Below, piece after piece: positions 11,444 through 21,897 of a DNA stretch of 64,000 nt. Under the pieces are notes generated by a model. That model did no database searches. It was given only the letters and a program-made list of their open reading frames with translations, and was not told the DNA's origin. Within the stretch, counting starts at the first letter, position 1; every line of letters starts with the position of its first letter. Where the stretch lies: the NCBI GenBank assembly GCA_003290165.1, contig QNQO01001848.1, positions 62,001-126,000 of the forward strand, in the 5' to 3' direction. The position numbers and the translations under genes were made by a program. The DNA comes from Berberis thunbergii (lineage: Eukaryota; Streptophyta; Magnoliopsida; Ranunculales; Berberidaceae).

Positions 11444-12131
11444 TCAGTTACTCACTCCAGCCCCTTTCAGTTAGTCACTAGTCAGCAACCATTGACACCA
11501 CTTACAGTGCTTACCGGGTACCAAGGACCCAGCCCAAGAGCTCTTGAATTTATCAAAGCCTGGCAGAAAAACATTGAAGTTGCTCGAGCCTATCTTGAGA
11601 AAGCCTCCCGTCACATGAAGAAATGGGTCGACAAGACACGACGAATTGATCCTTTTCAAGTCGGGGACTTGGTATTGGTGAAGCTAGATATGTTCAACAA
11701 GTATAAACGGATAGCTAGAGCACACAACAATCTGTTTCGCAAGTATGAGGGACCGGTACAGATTATTGAGAAAGTTGGCAAAGTCTCCTATCGCGTCAAG
11801 TTACCACATTGGCTCCATTTCACCCATCATGTTTTCCATGCAAGTAACTTGAAGTCCTACCATGTAGATGCCATTGATCCACAAGAAATGTATCTGCCCG
11901 AGCATTGCCTAAGCATCCTACTATGCCAAAGCGAGAAGTGGAAAAAATCTTAGTTGATCGCCTCATCAACAACACAGGCCCGGGTAGCGAGTATTTGGTC
12001 AAGTGGCAGGATGAGCCTCCTTCAGAAATCACTTGGGAGCCAGTCGAGCATCTGCTGCCTTACCTCTCAAAGCTGGAAGAGTACTTGGAAAAGTTCGTTC
12101 CGAGGGCGTCAACGAATTGAGTGTGGGAGAG
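11444..12131 (+). pseudogene. Ty3 chromovirus integrase C-terminus and chromodomain fragment
   Basis: The frame from about 11,450 encodes an integrase C-terminal region (LTPLTVLTGY, YLEKASRHMKKWVDK, FQVGDLVLVKL, KYEGPVQIIEKVGKVSYRV, LHFTHHVFHASNLK). After one frameshift near 11,905 it encodes a canonical chromodomain (EKILVDRLINN, EYLVKWQDEP, ITWEPVEHL) ending at TGA 12,118. It belongs to a different chromovirus clade (Reina/Galadriel-like, tentative) from the Tekay element. The 5' part is missing. The left edge coincides with the point where E2 spacer homology to 39,424 ends. A purine-rich GTGTGGGAGAG precedes the LTR and is a likely polypurine tract. Confidence 0.85.
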
Positions 12132-12610
12132 TGTCAGGACTAGTACTGTTGGTCAGGGAAATTAACATCAGAGGCCTTTCAAGACTTTCCTAATGGTCTT
12201 AAAACTGAATGTTCCCTTTTGAAAAGTGCCCAAATGCTTAGCATCTATATTATAGGGGGAATGTTTGAGCTCTTGACTGTGAGAACGTGTTGCCTCCATT
12301 GCATAGTCGGGCCAGACTGTACCGCTAGCATTTTTATTGCTTTCTTTGCCTTGCTTTTCAACTTCAAACTTGTATTTCTATCGATCGTTAACATCGAACT
12401 AGTCTTGAGCAACGTTCTTTCGAACGTTCCTCCCCATTGTAATCTATTGAATGTTAATGAAAGTTTTTGTTGACTATTGTGCATCGTTATATTTTCTACA
12501 GATTGATATTGTGCATTCTCAAGCTAATATTTGCGCCCGTTGAAGTAACTACTCATAGGCTTACTAGTGAATTGGATAGCTAGTGCCGCACGAATTGCTA
12601 GTCCGTGACA
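12132..12610 (+). repeat. 3' LTR of the truncated chromovirus
   Basis: This 479-bp LTR runs from TGTCAGGACT to CCGTGACA, directly after the purine tract. It is homologous over its whole length to the reverse-oriented solo LTR at 50,033-50,510, which confirms both ends. Confidence 0.9.
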
Positions 12611-13074
12611 GCGACTATGCGGAATTTAGTTTCTTTTATGACAGTTTTTATTTTCCTAATGATGGCGCTCTGTTTTGAGACTCTATTTGAGTCAGTTAGA
12701 TGCTCTTGGTAAGAATTATTGGACAGTTGGCATTGCGCAGTTTTATGGCGTTTAACAAATGTTCTAGCAATGGTGTGTGCTGGTTTTGTGCTTCATCGAC
12801 AGTAGGATATCAAGGAGAGTAGAGTGGGATTGGTCGATGTTCAAATTGTTGGTGCAAGTGGTTAGTTGTTTTCATGGCGTCAAGCTGCAAGACTGTGTGG
12901 TCGCATTGGATTTGGCATTGTCTGCCATTTTGTTTCTTAGTCTTTGTCAGTCGAGGCTGATTTTAATGGTTCTTATGTTTTGTTATTTCTTCTTGTGGTT
13001 AGTTTTATTGTTTCTCAAGCTTCGGGTAAAGTTGTCACGACCAGTCTATTAGACTCTCGATGGTGCACAACTCC
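12611..13074. other. Unassigned stretch beside decayed Ty3 sequence
   Basis: I recognise nothing here. The 91-codon open frame at 12,777-13,052 has no domain I know. It leads into the Ty3 RNase H remnant at 13,075 and may be old retroelement sequence. Confidence 0.3.
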
Positions 13075-13310
13075 ACACAGAGAGAAATAGTTGTTGGCAA
13101 TCATCTTTGCCCTTGATAAGTTTTGATCATACCTAATAGGATCCAAAGTCATCATCTATTTTGATCTTGCAACTCTTATGTATCCTTATGTCTAAGAATG
13201 ATGCCAAATAACGTTTAATCCGATAGAACTTGTTACTTCAATAGTTTGATCTCAAGATCTAAGATAAAAAGGGAACAAAGAATGTGATTGCAGATAACCT
13301 AAGATGATTG
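13075..13310 (+). pseudogene. Decayed Ty3 (Athila-like) RNase H fragment
   Basis: One frame, broken by several stops, reads LLAIIFALDKF*SYLIGSKVI and further on NDAK*RLIR, FDLKI*DKKGTKNVIADNL. These match the order of blocks in Athila-type RNase H (…LLAVVFALDKFRSYL…, …DKKG.ENVVADHLSR). Five or more nonsense changes show an old insertion. Confidence 0.65.
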
Positions 13311-13373
13311 TATAATCTGAGAAAAAATCATTACCCATAGCCGAAACATTTCCTGGTGAGCAATAAATGATTG

Positions 13374-13494
13374 TATCACACTCACCTTTGAAGCCCCATG
13401 GTATGTGGATATAGTGAACCATCTTGTTACATGATGGTATCACACTCACCTTCGAAGCCCCCATGGTATGCGGATTTTGTGAACCATCTTGTTA
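13374..13494. repeat. Two-copy tandem repeat, unit about 64 bp
   Basis: The sequence from 13,374 to about 13,430 is repeated at 13,438-13,494 with a few mismatches (both share TATCACACTCACCTT and GTGAACCATCTTGTTAC). Confidence 0.75.
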
Positions 13495-13899
13495 CTGGCC
13501 AAGCGCCTGACCTTTTGTCAAAACATTACAAATTCAAATTTAAGCAAAAGACAATTATTACTTTTGGGATTACCTATACCTGTTGTTTGTTCTAGTATTG
13601 TTCTGATCAAGTCATTAGGAAATGTGTTCATGAGAGTGATCAACAAATCAAGCTTTTGTCAGTACCCCGAATTGATATATCAGGACATGTGGGTTTTACA
13701 AATATAACTGATATTGATTTGATTAATATTACATGGCAAATTAGTGCTCGATTGAAGTGAAGATTCCCGTAATTAATTTTATACATAAATGAAAGACATT
13801 TGAGGAATTATTGTTAACTTATTTTTGGCAGAGGATCAATGTAAGTAATTTATCCAATTTTTGTTATGTCCCAATTAAAGCCATGTAAAAAAAGTCAAT

Positions 13900-13992
13900 G
13901 GTAGCCTGGTTGGATGGTTAAGGCTGTGGTGGTTTGACCTCCACGTCTTGAGTTCTATACCCACTGGAGGCACGCTTGCCTTTCCAAAAAAA
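13900..13992 (+). repeat. tRNA-derived SINE fragment
   Basis: It has an A-box-like TGGTTGGATGGTTAAGG and a degenerate B box (GAGTTCTATACCC) about 45 bases apart, ending in an A tract. It resembles the copy at 19,093. Confidence 0.6.
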
Positions 13993-14084
13993 AAAAGCCA
14001 TGTAAAAAAATGTAAGTACAAAGTGGTGGCTTCCCACAACTAATTACAAGGGATTTCCACAACTTTTATTCATGCATTTTGAGT

Positions 14085-15224
14085 TTATCCTTCGTCAAGA
14101 TCCTGAAAGATTATATCACGAGATGCATAACGATGTTGTTGTACCACTAATATTGGAATATTTCCCTTGAAGTCCAATGAAGCGAACATATCTCCAAAGA
14201 ATCCAATTTCAGGATACTCATTCCATTCAGCAAGTCCAGCAAGCAACGAAGAGTAATTATTTTGTTGTCTCCCCACAAGCATAAGGTCGTAAGAATTCTC
14301 TATTGCTCGAATAACACGTACCATTTCAAGACCATTTTCTAATGCTTCCTCCTTGTACATGTTGGACCCATTTGCTACCTGTTCAAGTCGATATTCATTT
14401 ATAAAATTGTCATCTAAAATCTTCTCGTTCAAATTATTTACGGTCAAGTTAACAGGAATAAGGCGGTGCACTATCAGATTAATATTTGGGTGTTTTGCCA
14501 TCCTCGTTGCATAAAATAATGCTTCTCGATCATCAGGGCCTCCCAGAAAGATAACACCAATATTGTAAGTGGACCAACAAGAAATAACCGACTTAATGTT
14601 GTTCAACCTCCCACGGTTAATAAGGATACCCACAGAGCATGGTGCTTTACTAAGTACTTTTTTGTTGGCATTTCTGCACTTGGAAGAATCTGTAACTCCA
14701 TTTACATCCCATTGCTTGTGAAAAGGGATGATTATTAAAGATGTTTTTTTGTCAAGTGCCATTGTGCAAATATCTTCGTGGGCTGATACGAAAGGTGTTA
14801 CTGTGGTGAAAGCAGAGACGACAACAATACCATGATTTTGTTTTTCATAGATTCTGAGGCAATTGACTATATGATCTGATGGAGTGGACTTGTTTGATAT
14901 CATGTCACTTGGTTGGTGGGCAATGAAAAAAGGAGTTGAACGACCATAAAGCTCAATGAGATGAAGAAGATAAATAGAAATTGGACTTTTCTTAGTTGGA
15001 TTTGACGCCTCAAGAAGGTTAATAATTGCAGGCACATTATTTTCATTGTAGACACAAATTAGCATACGAAATTCATCATAATGTTTGGCATTTTGGATTG
15101 TACGATTCTTGCAACCAAAATACTTAGTTGAAGGTTTATAGAACCATCGAACTAAAGGTGAGGTGACGGTTGCAATAATTGTGGAACCATATATCAATGT
15201 TGTAAAAACACCAGGATCAAGAAT
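14085..15224 (-). CDS. CHX cation/H+ exchanger, exon 3 (C-terminal part)
   Basis: This is the last of three exons (380 codons with the TAA at 14,085-14,087). It opens after an acceptor AATTGCAG at 15,225-15,232 in phase 0 and encodes the end of the transport domain (ILDPGVFTTLIYGST…VTSPLVRWFY). The long cytosolic C-terminal region typical of CHX proteins follows, with MLICVYNENNVPAIINLLEA, the GVIFLGGPDDREAL block and a final YDLMLVGRQQ block, which form USP-like folds. No frame breaks are seen. Confidence 0.9.
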   Translation of the reverse strand: MLDPGVFTTLIYGSTIIATVTSPLVRWFYKPSTKYFGCKNRTIQNAKHYDEFRMLICVYNENNVPAIINLLEASNPTKKSPISIYLLHLIELYGRSTPFFIAHQPSDMISNKSTPSDHIVNCLRIYEKQNHGIVVVSAFTTVTPFVSAHEDICTMALDKKTSLIIIPFHKQWDVNGVTDSSKCRNANKKVLSKAPCSVGILINRGRLNNIKSVISCWSTYNIGVIFLGGPDDREALFYATRMAKHPNINLIVHRLIPVNLTVNNLNEKILDDNFINEYRLEQVANGSNMYKEEALENGLEMVRVIRAIENSYDLMLVGRQQNNYSSLLAGLAEWNEYPEIGFFGDMFASLDFKGNIPILVVQQHRYASRDIIFQDLDEG

Positions 15225-17868
15225 CTGCAATTAGTGAAATTTCTTTTCAAATTAATGTTAGAATATTTTGAAGCATAGTTAACACAATGTGATGCGCAAT
15301 TAATGTGCGATATGGTTGTTTTTTTAGTTGTCCCTAAGAGTGGGCATTGCAAGACAGAAGAAAACATAGTAACTTTTTAAATTTACATTTAAAAGTTGGC
15401 CGAAGTGTTATTAAAAAAAATTTATTTTTCTGTCATCACCCTTCTAGGACACCCATGCAAAAACTTCATCAATCATTAAAATTTAGTTTTATTTTATAAT
15501 TAATAGTTTAGTTGAGAATATTTTTTTCATTTTAAATATTTGAAAGAGGAAGTTGCGATGTTGAATAATTGGATTGGTAATATAGTTACTAGCACCGCCT
15601 CATGAACATTACATGAGTCCAACATTTGATTTTTAAACTTGCATATACAAATTTTATTTTTTTTACATGTAATTTGGAACTAGTACTATCACACTTTTGA
15701 CATTTGTTTATTCATATAACTTTTTATAAATATTTTTCATTAATAAATTATATATTTTAAAATATATAGTATGATCGTTAGTTATTCATTTTATGATGAT
15801 TAGAGATAGATTTAATTCATTAAACAGCTTTTACAACAAACTTCAAAATCATAAAATTTACATACATATGTGTATAGTTTCAAGTCCACATATGGGAGTT
15901 TAATGTTTCGACACAAGTGAATAGATGTATTTGTATAGCTTTAGAAAGAGAAAGGGGGCTCCCGTTATCCTCGAAATGTGCATTTCTAGGACAATGGATG
16001 GTATTGGGCCAAGCCTGGCTCTCTAAAAAATTTCTTTCTTTCTTTCCTTGACTTAAATACTTTCACTTTTCCCTTTCTCTTGTTTGCATCACATAACCAT
16101 ATTCATTCATCATCACAGTCATGTCCATCCACTCTCACCGACCCCCTAAAAAGAGATAGATAGCAAACTGCTACCCCATTTTTTCTAAATTGGGGTCAAA
16201 GTTCTCTAATGGCTCCTCTTGTAAATTGGGTTGGATATTTTTTTCTAAATTTTCCTAAATGTGCCACATACGCATATATATATAATTTATGAGAGAAAGC
16301 CACTATATGGTGATGGTATATCCAGGTTCAAATCGTGCCAATTAGATAGTTGTAGCACCCAATAAATTAAAACCCTTAAAAATACACAATAAAAAAATAA
16401 AAATACTTTATGGACACAAATTTCTATTGAAGGATCCAAATATTACAAGTTGTTTGTGGAATATCACATAGGTGGGCAAATTTTATATCTCGTTTGTTAC
16501 CCTTAAATGCTTCGTTCATAGTGCAATTGCTTATGGCGTTTTCTTTATGTTGATAAATTATTAATTCTAGCTTATATAGTGGAGTAAATGGCCATTAGTA
16601 ATGGATCAATGATTCCTCTTTGGCTGATAGGTATTCTAGTTGGTATTCTTATAATCGTTTTACTAGACATTTTTTTTATGGTTCATATTTTGAATTAGGT
16701 TCATCCCTGTAGTAATCATATGAATAGAGTTGTATATATAGACGGTATGAACTCACTAGGACATACTTGCTAATTTAATTTAAAATTTGGATCCCTCTAT
16801 TAAAAAAATGTTTGTTATTTTGTTTGAGTTGAAAATTTTGAGAAAATTACTGGAACAACATGCTAAAGTTTCAGTCCATTTGACATCATTCATCGAGACC
16901 CATGAAGGCGTATTGCCCTTTTCGGTCTATAAGGGTGACTCCCCCTTTGACGAGATATAGAGAACCTTTGGACATGTTTTGATCAACAAAATGACAACTA
17001 TTTGTATTCACAGAATAAAGTATAGTTGTAACTAGGAGAAGGCACCAGTTCCCAATCATACTCTAACAGAGGGCGGAAGTAAGTTAACCTAGTCCCTCCA
17101 TAAGTCCCGTGTAGTTTGTTGTAGGATTTTCGATATAGAAGGAACTAAATTAACCCTAGTCAGTAGTAAGGAGGAGTGCAACCTTGCTATTGTCCCTACA
17201 ATGCTCAAGCAAGAGTGTCAAGCTGGGTTAGAGCAGCTAGTCATTTACATGATGAAGGAAGCCCTCAACTCTATTGTTCCTCAACTTTCTTTCATATTCT
17301 CCCTAAGGTACCAAAACAAGTTGTAGGATTAAGAGTCGTATCCAAGGAGGGCCATTAGTCGCTTTGTGATCATATAAAGATATCCAATGGAAACATAGTT
17401 AATATCACATTTTAAAAGCGTATCCTGGGGAGCATATGTTGAAATGAGATGAAACTTTAAGACATTTTTCAAGTGAATTCGTGATTTTTCTCAAATTTTC
17501 AGCCTAAACGGAGTAGTGAAAAACTATAAAATTAAAAATAAATAAATAAATGTGTTTTACACAATGTCAAGTAAACAAGACCCCTAAAAAGGGCACAGAC
17601 AGGTCCCATACGTTTTTGCTGCTTTGCATCATAGTTGATTGTTACATCAAATATTGGAGAATTAGCAATGGTATATATCCTGGCAGTGGTTATTGTTGTA
17701 GTATTTTACGTTGAGTGGATTAAGGAGGATCATTTTAACCACATTACTCACATTTTGGACTGTTATTTGTTCAAAATTCAAAATAATAATTAAAAATGCC
17801 TCTATGACACAAACAAGCCTTGAAAGAGAAAATTTAATCTAAATTAAAGTGTCTTTCGATAATTGTAC
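15225..17868 (-). other. CHX intron 2, with a paralogue downstream of E2 copy 3
   Basis: Most of this 2.6 kb intron (about 15,330-17,570) has a diverged parallel copy at about 47,340-51,312. Matching blocks include 15,540-15,660 with 47,440-47,890, 16,470-16,690 with 49,480-49,800, and 16,880-17,480 with 49,990-51,250. No coding exon is seen inside it. Confidence 0.7.
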
Positions 17869-18876
17869 CTTCCGTGTTAATGCATCATAGTAGACTGTAA
17901 CATCAAATATGCCAAGAGTAGTCAATACTAGGCCAAGCATAATCGCTTCTTTGAAAGGCATTTTGTGGAAGAGGCAAGGGATGACAGCGCCAAGAAACTT
18001 TCCAAGAAAACCAAGTGTTATTAACAGCATTGTCGACTCTAAGGCACCATTACTGGATTCCACGAAGTCAGACATTGTCATGTTACCAATTTGCATAAAG
18101 TAAATTGGCATCAATACTGCAGAAATAAGACATTCTAGTTTATCGGTCATGGCCGATCCAAGTGGAGGGCCATCTGGTATGGCCAAGCCAAGTATAATTG
18201 GTCCAAACAAGAATCGTACACCAATGATCTCTCCAATATATGCAGTTGCCAGAATCATCAGAAATATGATAAATAAATGAATATCCTTTACAGCTTCACC
18301 ATTGGGAGTTTGTTTAATAATCCAATTCACAACTTTTCGTAATACAACTGTTATGACTATTATGAGAGAAAAAGTAGAAAGAACGAAACCAATTATATTT
18401 TTTAGCGTGGCGTTTGAATATTGGTATAAAGCAAAACAGATTATAAGTGCAATCCAACTGCATGTGCCACTAATTGTAGATATAGAAGTAGCTTGACGTC
18501 CTAACTCTGTATTAAGGATTTTGAGTTCAGACAAGAAGCTGCTTATTACATGAAAAGAGGTCATTGACACCAATACAGCTGTTAATGGGAGAATATATCC
18601 CACATTTGTTTCTTGTAAAATGCCTCCCCTTATATAGAAAGCCAAAGGAAGTGTAAAAGCTAATGGAACGATGAAGGTTGAGATGCCTATCACCCATACC
18701 TTTCTAGAAGATCTCATCATAGTACTGAGGTCCATTTTTACCCCAATCAAGAATAAGTAAAGCATAACCCCAAACGGCCCCAAAGTTTCAGATCTAAACA
18801 TCACTTCTGTTGGATTGAAAAGATATTCGAACTCTGATATTTGTGACAAACCTGTGAATCCGAATAGTTGACCACT
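17869..18876 (-). CDS. CHX cation/H+ exchanger, exon 2 (membrane transport domain)
   Basis: This 336-codon exon lies between acceptor TTTTTGCAG (18,877-18,885) and donor AAG|GTACAA (at 17,868), both phase 0. It encodes most of the Na+/H+ exchanger domain (CPA2 superfamily) with about ten hydrophobic segments, including GVMLYLFLIGVKMD, LSELKILNTELGRQATS and FLFGPIILGLAIPDGPPLG. CHX proteins swap K+ or Na+ for protons in plasma or endomembranes. The position usually holding the Asn-Asp ion-binding pair in CPA2 transporters reads Ser-Gly here (about residues 205-206 of the full protein). Confidence 0.9.
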
Positions 18877-19092
18877 CTGCAAAAACATTTTATGTACCAA
18901 AAAATGATTGTAAGACATGGTGAATAAATAAGATCATAGAAGTGATTCGCTTGTTTAATTACTACCATAAAAAAATCAGATAATGACAAAATAATGAAGT
19001 TATGACTACGGACTTTAAGAGAAAATACAAATCCTTCTTTATTGCCGGGAAGGAACAAGCACTTTACTAGAGTAAAATACATTAGAAAAGCC

Positions 19093-19258
19093 AATGGTGT
19101 TATGGCCTAGTGGTTAGGGCTGTGTGGGTTTGTCCCCCACGTCATAGCTTCGAATATCACCTATGGCATGGTTACTTTCTAATGGGTGTTGACCTATAGG
19201 TCGTCCAGTTGATAGGTTATGGGATCCTTAAAAACCCAACTCGCCTTTAAAAAAAAAA
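19093..19258 (+). repeat. tRNA-derived SINE (Au-like) in CHX intron 1
   Basis: It has an A box ATGGCCTAGTGGTTAGGG, a B box GCTTCGAATATC, then a body with GGTTACTTTCTAATGGGTG and a terminal A run. The promoter boxes and tail suit the plant Au-type SINE group. Confidence 0.7.
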
Positions 19259-20024
19259 TACATTAGAAAATAGGTCGTAATTACATCAAAACGCTCCCAA
19301 CTTTGAATCAAGTTTAATTTCCATGACTTAACTCAATGACCCTATTCCTATGCTCTCTATTTACTTTAATTTATTTTCCAAGAGTTCTTCCAATTGTGCT
19401 TACTATATGTAGACAGTAATTCAAGTTTGCTTGATTTATATTATACCACAAATTAAAGTACAAGAAAAAGTCATATATAAACTATGGGTCATTGACACCG
19501 GTTACTCTCTATAAGTTTTACCATTCAGAAAGAAAGGTTTATGCAATCCAAACTTCAGGTCAACATAGACAAGAGACCCAAACTATAATTAACATGGAAA
19601 TCGGGAACCTAAGCCCTCTTCTGACACAAATGACGAGATCTAAAGTCTAAATATCCAAAAAAAAAAAAAAAAAGACAAAAAATCAATGAATAAACTTGTA
19701 TTTTATGAGAAAAATATATTTTTACTAGTACCGCTCCATAGATGTGTTTTTTTTTAATGATGAAAGTAAGGTTATTTCATGTTAGTTATAATATTAAGAA
19801 ACTTGATCACTATATCATTTCTAATGAGATTAGGCATAACAACAAGGTCTATGTAAGATATTCCTAGCTCCGTCCTTTACTAGAGAATCTATGTATTGAT
19901 CATATATTCTTGTTATTGTTATCTTAATTGGCTCACATAATGTTCAATGACCATTCATTTACCAACATCAAACCAAATTCTCAACAATGCATGAGCTGAA
20001 ACATTTTAACCAGGAGGAACTTAC

Positions 20025-20231
20025 CAAAATTTGTGGCAGCACTGAAGTAAAACCGAAAGGCTTGAGGACAATCTCAAGTATGGCTTTCAGCAGAGAAATC
20101 AGAGCAATCTGAAACATGAAAACCTGGTTGAAATATTTATAGTCATTCTGCGAGAAAATATACCTAGTGTCATTAACAATTGCATTCTTATTAATGCACG
20201 TGATGCTATCATCCTCACTAATAGTCATCAT
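20025..20231 (-). CDS. CHX cation/H+ exchanger, exon 1
   Basis: These 69 codons run from tandem ATGs (20,231 and 20,228) to the donor TTG|GTAAGTTCC. They encode the short N-terminus and first membrane segment (VFMFQIALISLL, EIVLKPFG) that precede the exchanger domain in CHX proteins. Joined to the other exons it gives 784 aa, normal for CHX (about 750-850). Introns are 1,148 and 2,644 bp. No strong TATA box could be assigned. Nothing breaks the gene, so I read it as potentially functional. Confidence 0.82.
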
Positions 20232-20937
20232 GTTGTAACGAACAGAGGAAATGTTTGCATGAATGAAACTAATTAAGCTGAATAAAAATGTATATATAGA
20301 CTTGCAACTTACTTGAAGGAGAGATGGAGAGCCATTCCCGAATGGGTACCCATGTTTTGTGCAGGCTTCTAATGGTTTACCATGTCAACTATTGATCCCA
20401 TCTGTACCTATATATAAGGCTTGACTATTTCTGGGATAATTATTTTTAGACATTTTATTCATTATTACTTACACATAACCAAAAGCACAATCGTCCTTGT
20501 ACAAGATCATAAATATATTTAAGGTTCAGAGATGACGAAATGGTATTCTCCATAACATGCGAAATCACCACTTCATTTCTTTTGCATATATAAGGTTTAA
20601 TGAAAAGGAAATTGTCCCTAGCCATTTCACCATTTTCTCTATCCTCTCCCTTTTCCGAGACTGAAATTTCAGGATTTGTTTCATGTATGCATACACTATA
20701 TATAATATTTAAATCCTCAATAGTTGTCAAACAATTAATTTAAATTACAAATAAACATGCATGTGGAAGGATAGATAGAGTTAGAGAAAATTAACACAAA
20801 ATATGACATCGGAGAACCCAGTATGGGAAAACTCATCCTATTAAGGATGTAGAAACCTCAAAGAGTCAAAGTACTGTAAATAATGAAATATGAGAGTTGT
20901 TGAATAAATCACCATAGACCAAAGACATGGTCTCAGA
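20232..20937. other. CHX upstream region
   Basis: AT-rich intergenic sequence that should hold the CHX promoter. The 91-codon minus frame at 20,455-20,730 has no recognisable domain. No core element is clear enough to call. Confidence 0.4.
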
Positions 20938-21635
20938 TGCAGTCGTTTTCTATTTTCTGCTTTGACCTAGTCCTACTGATTTGCTAACTTGCACAAGTAA
21001 CGCATGTGAGCCACAAATTAATCATCGTTATGGTGGCCGATGACACTCTGATGTTAAAGTCAGATAGGAATCTGAGAAAGGTGTAATGCTGTAAACAGGA
21101 AATTTATAGTGTACCTTAGCTTACCAACCTCATGTCTTATTTATAATGCAGGAGTCTTGGTTCTACCAAATTATCGAAGGTGTAGTTTAGGAAGGAGATA
21201 TTCGTGGAGATATTCGTGGAGATCTTTCTCTAATTAGGAGTCGTACTGTAGAAAGGAAGTTCCCTGTTAGCATTGTGCTCCTAGATACGCAGGAAGTAGT
21301 TCTCAATCCAAGAGCAATCTGTAAAAGGAAGTTTCTCTGCATGGAATATACTATGGTATTTGCTTCCTAGTTGGAAGCTGAAAGCTGTTGTAATTGCTTG
21401 TCCGAAGCTGACCCTCGAAATACTTGCATTAGTAGGACTTATTGGTATTGAGGATAGTTGTGATACGTGTGGGCCAAGAATGTAGTAAGAGTTCGGGTTC
21501 GTTTGTCGGATTGAATTAGGCAGACTTGGTACCGCTTGAGCCGGATTAGTGTTGGACTGATGTTGGGCATGTAATTCCTCGAGATCATCATGACACTATA
21601 TTGCTTAGGGATGTGACCATTTTTATATATCATCA
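20938..21635 (-). repeat. Solo or isolated Tat-type LTR, reverse orientation
   Basis: This matches, in reverse complement, the LTR at 57,258-57,936, which is followed by a primer site and Tat gag. It runs from TGCAGTCG to TATCATCA on the plus strand (698 bp). It contains a duplicated GGAGATATTCGTGGAGATATT near 21,197. No target duplication is visible at its ends. Confidence 0.75.
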
Positions 21636-21897
21636 GCTACTCTCCCCGTGTTAGTGGGTCGTCACATCGGTTCGCTAAGCCATCTCTTGAAAAAATACGT
21701 CGCTCATGATGATTGAGTCTAAATCGTTGCTTGAGCCGTCTGCATTAATTGAACATGTGTCAGTTCAGCGGAAAAGTGGTGGGAACTTAATCCCTATTTA
21801 GGTTATCCGTAGTGCGGAGTCTGACTCTTTTATTTTCTTTGCTTTTGAACATACTGCTTTGTTCATCTTTTGATTTAGAAAAGATTGTTCATCTTTT

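Larger units (their letters stand above)
13311..14084. other. Intergenic stretch downstream of CHX
   Basis: This holds the 64-bp tandem repeat and a SINE fragment; no gene is seen. It is the 3' flank of the CHX gene. Confidence 0.5.
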
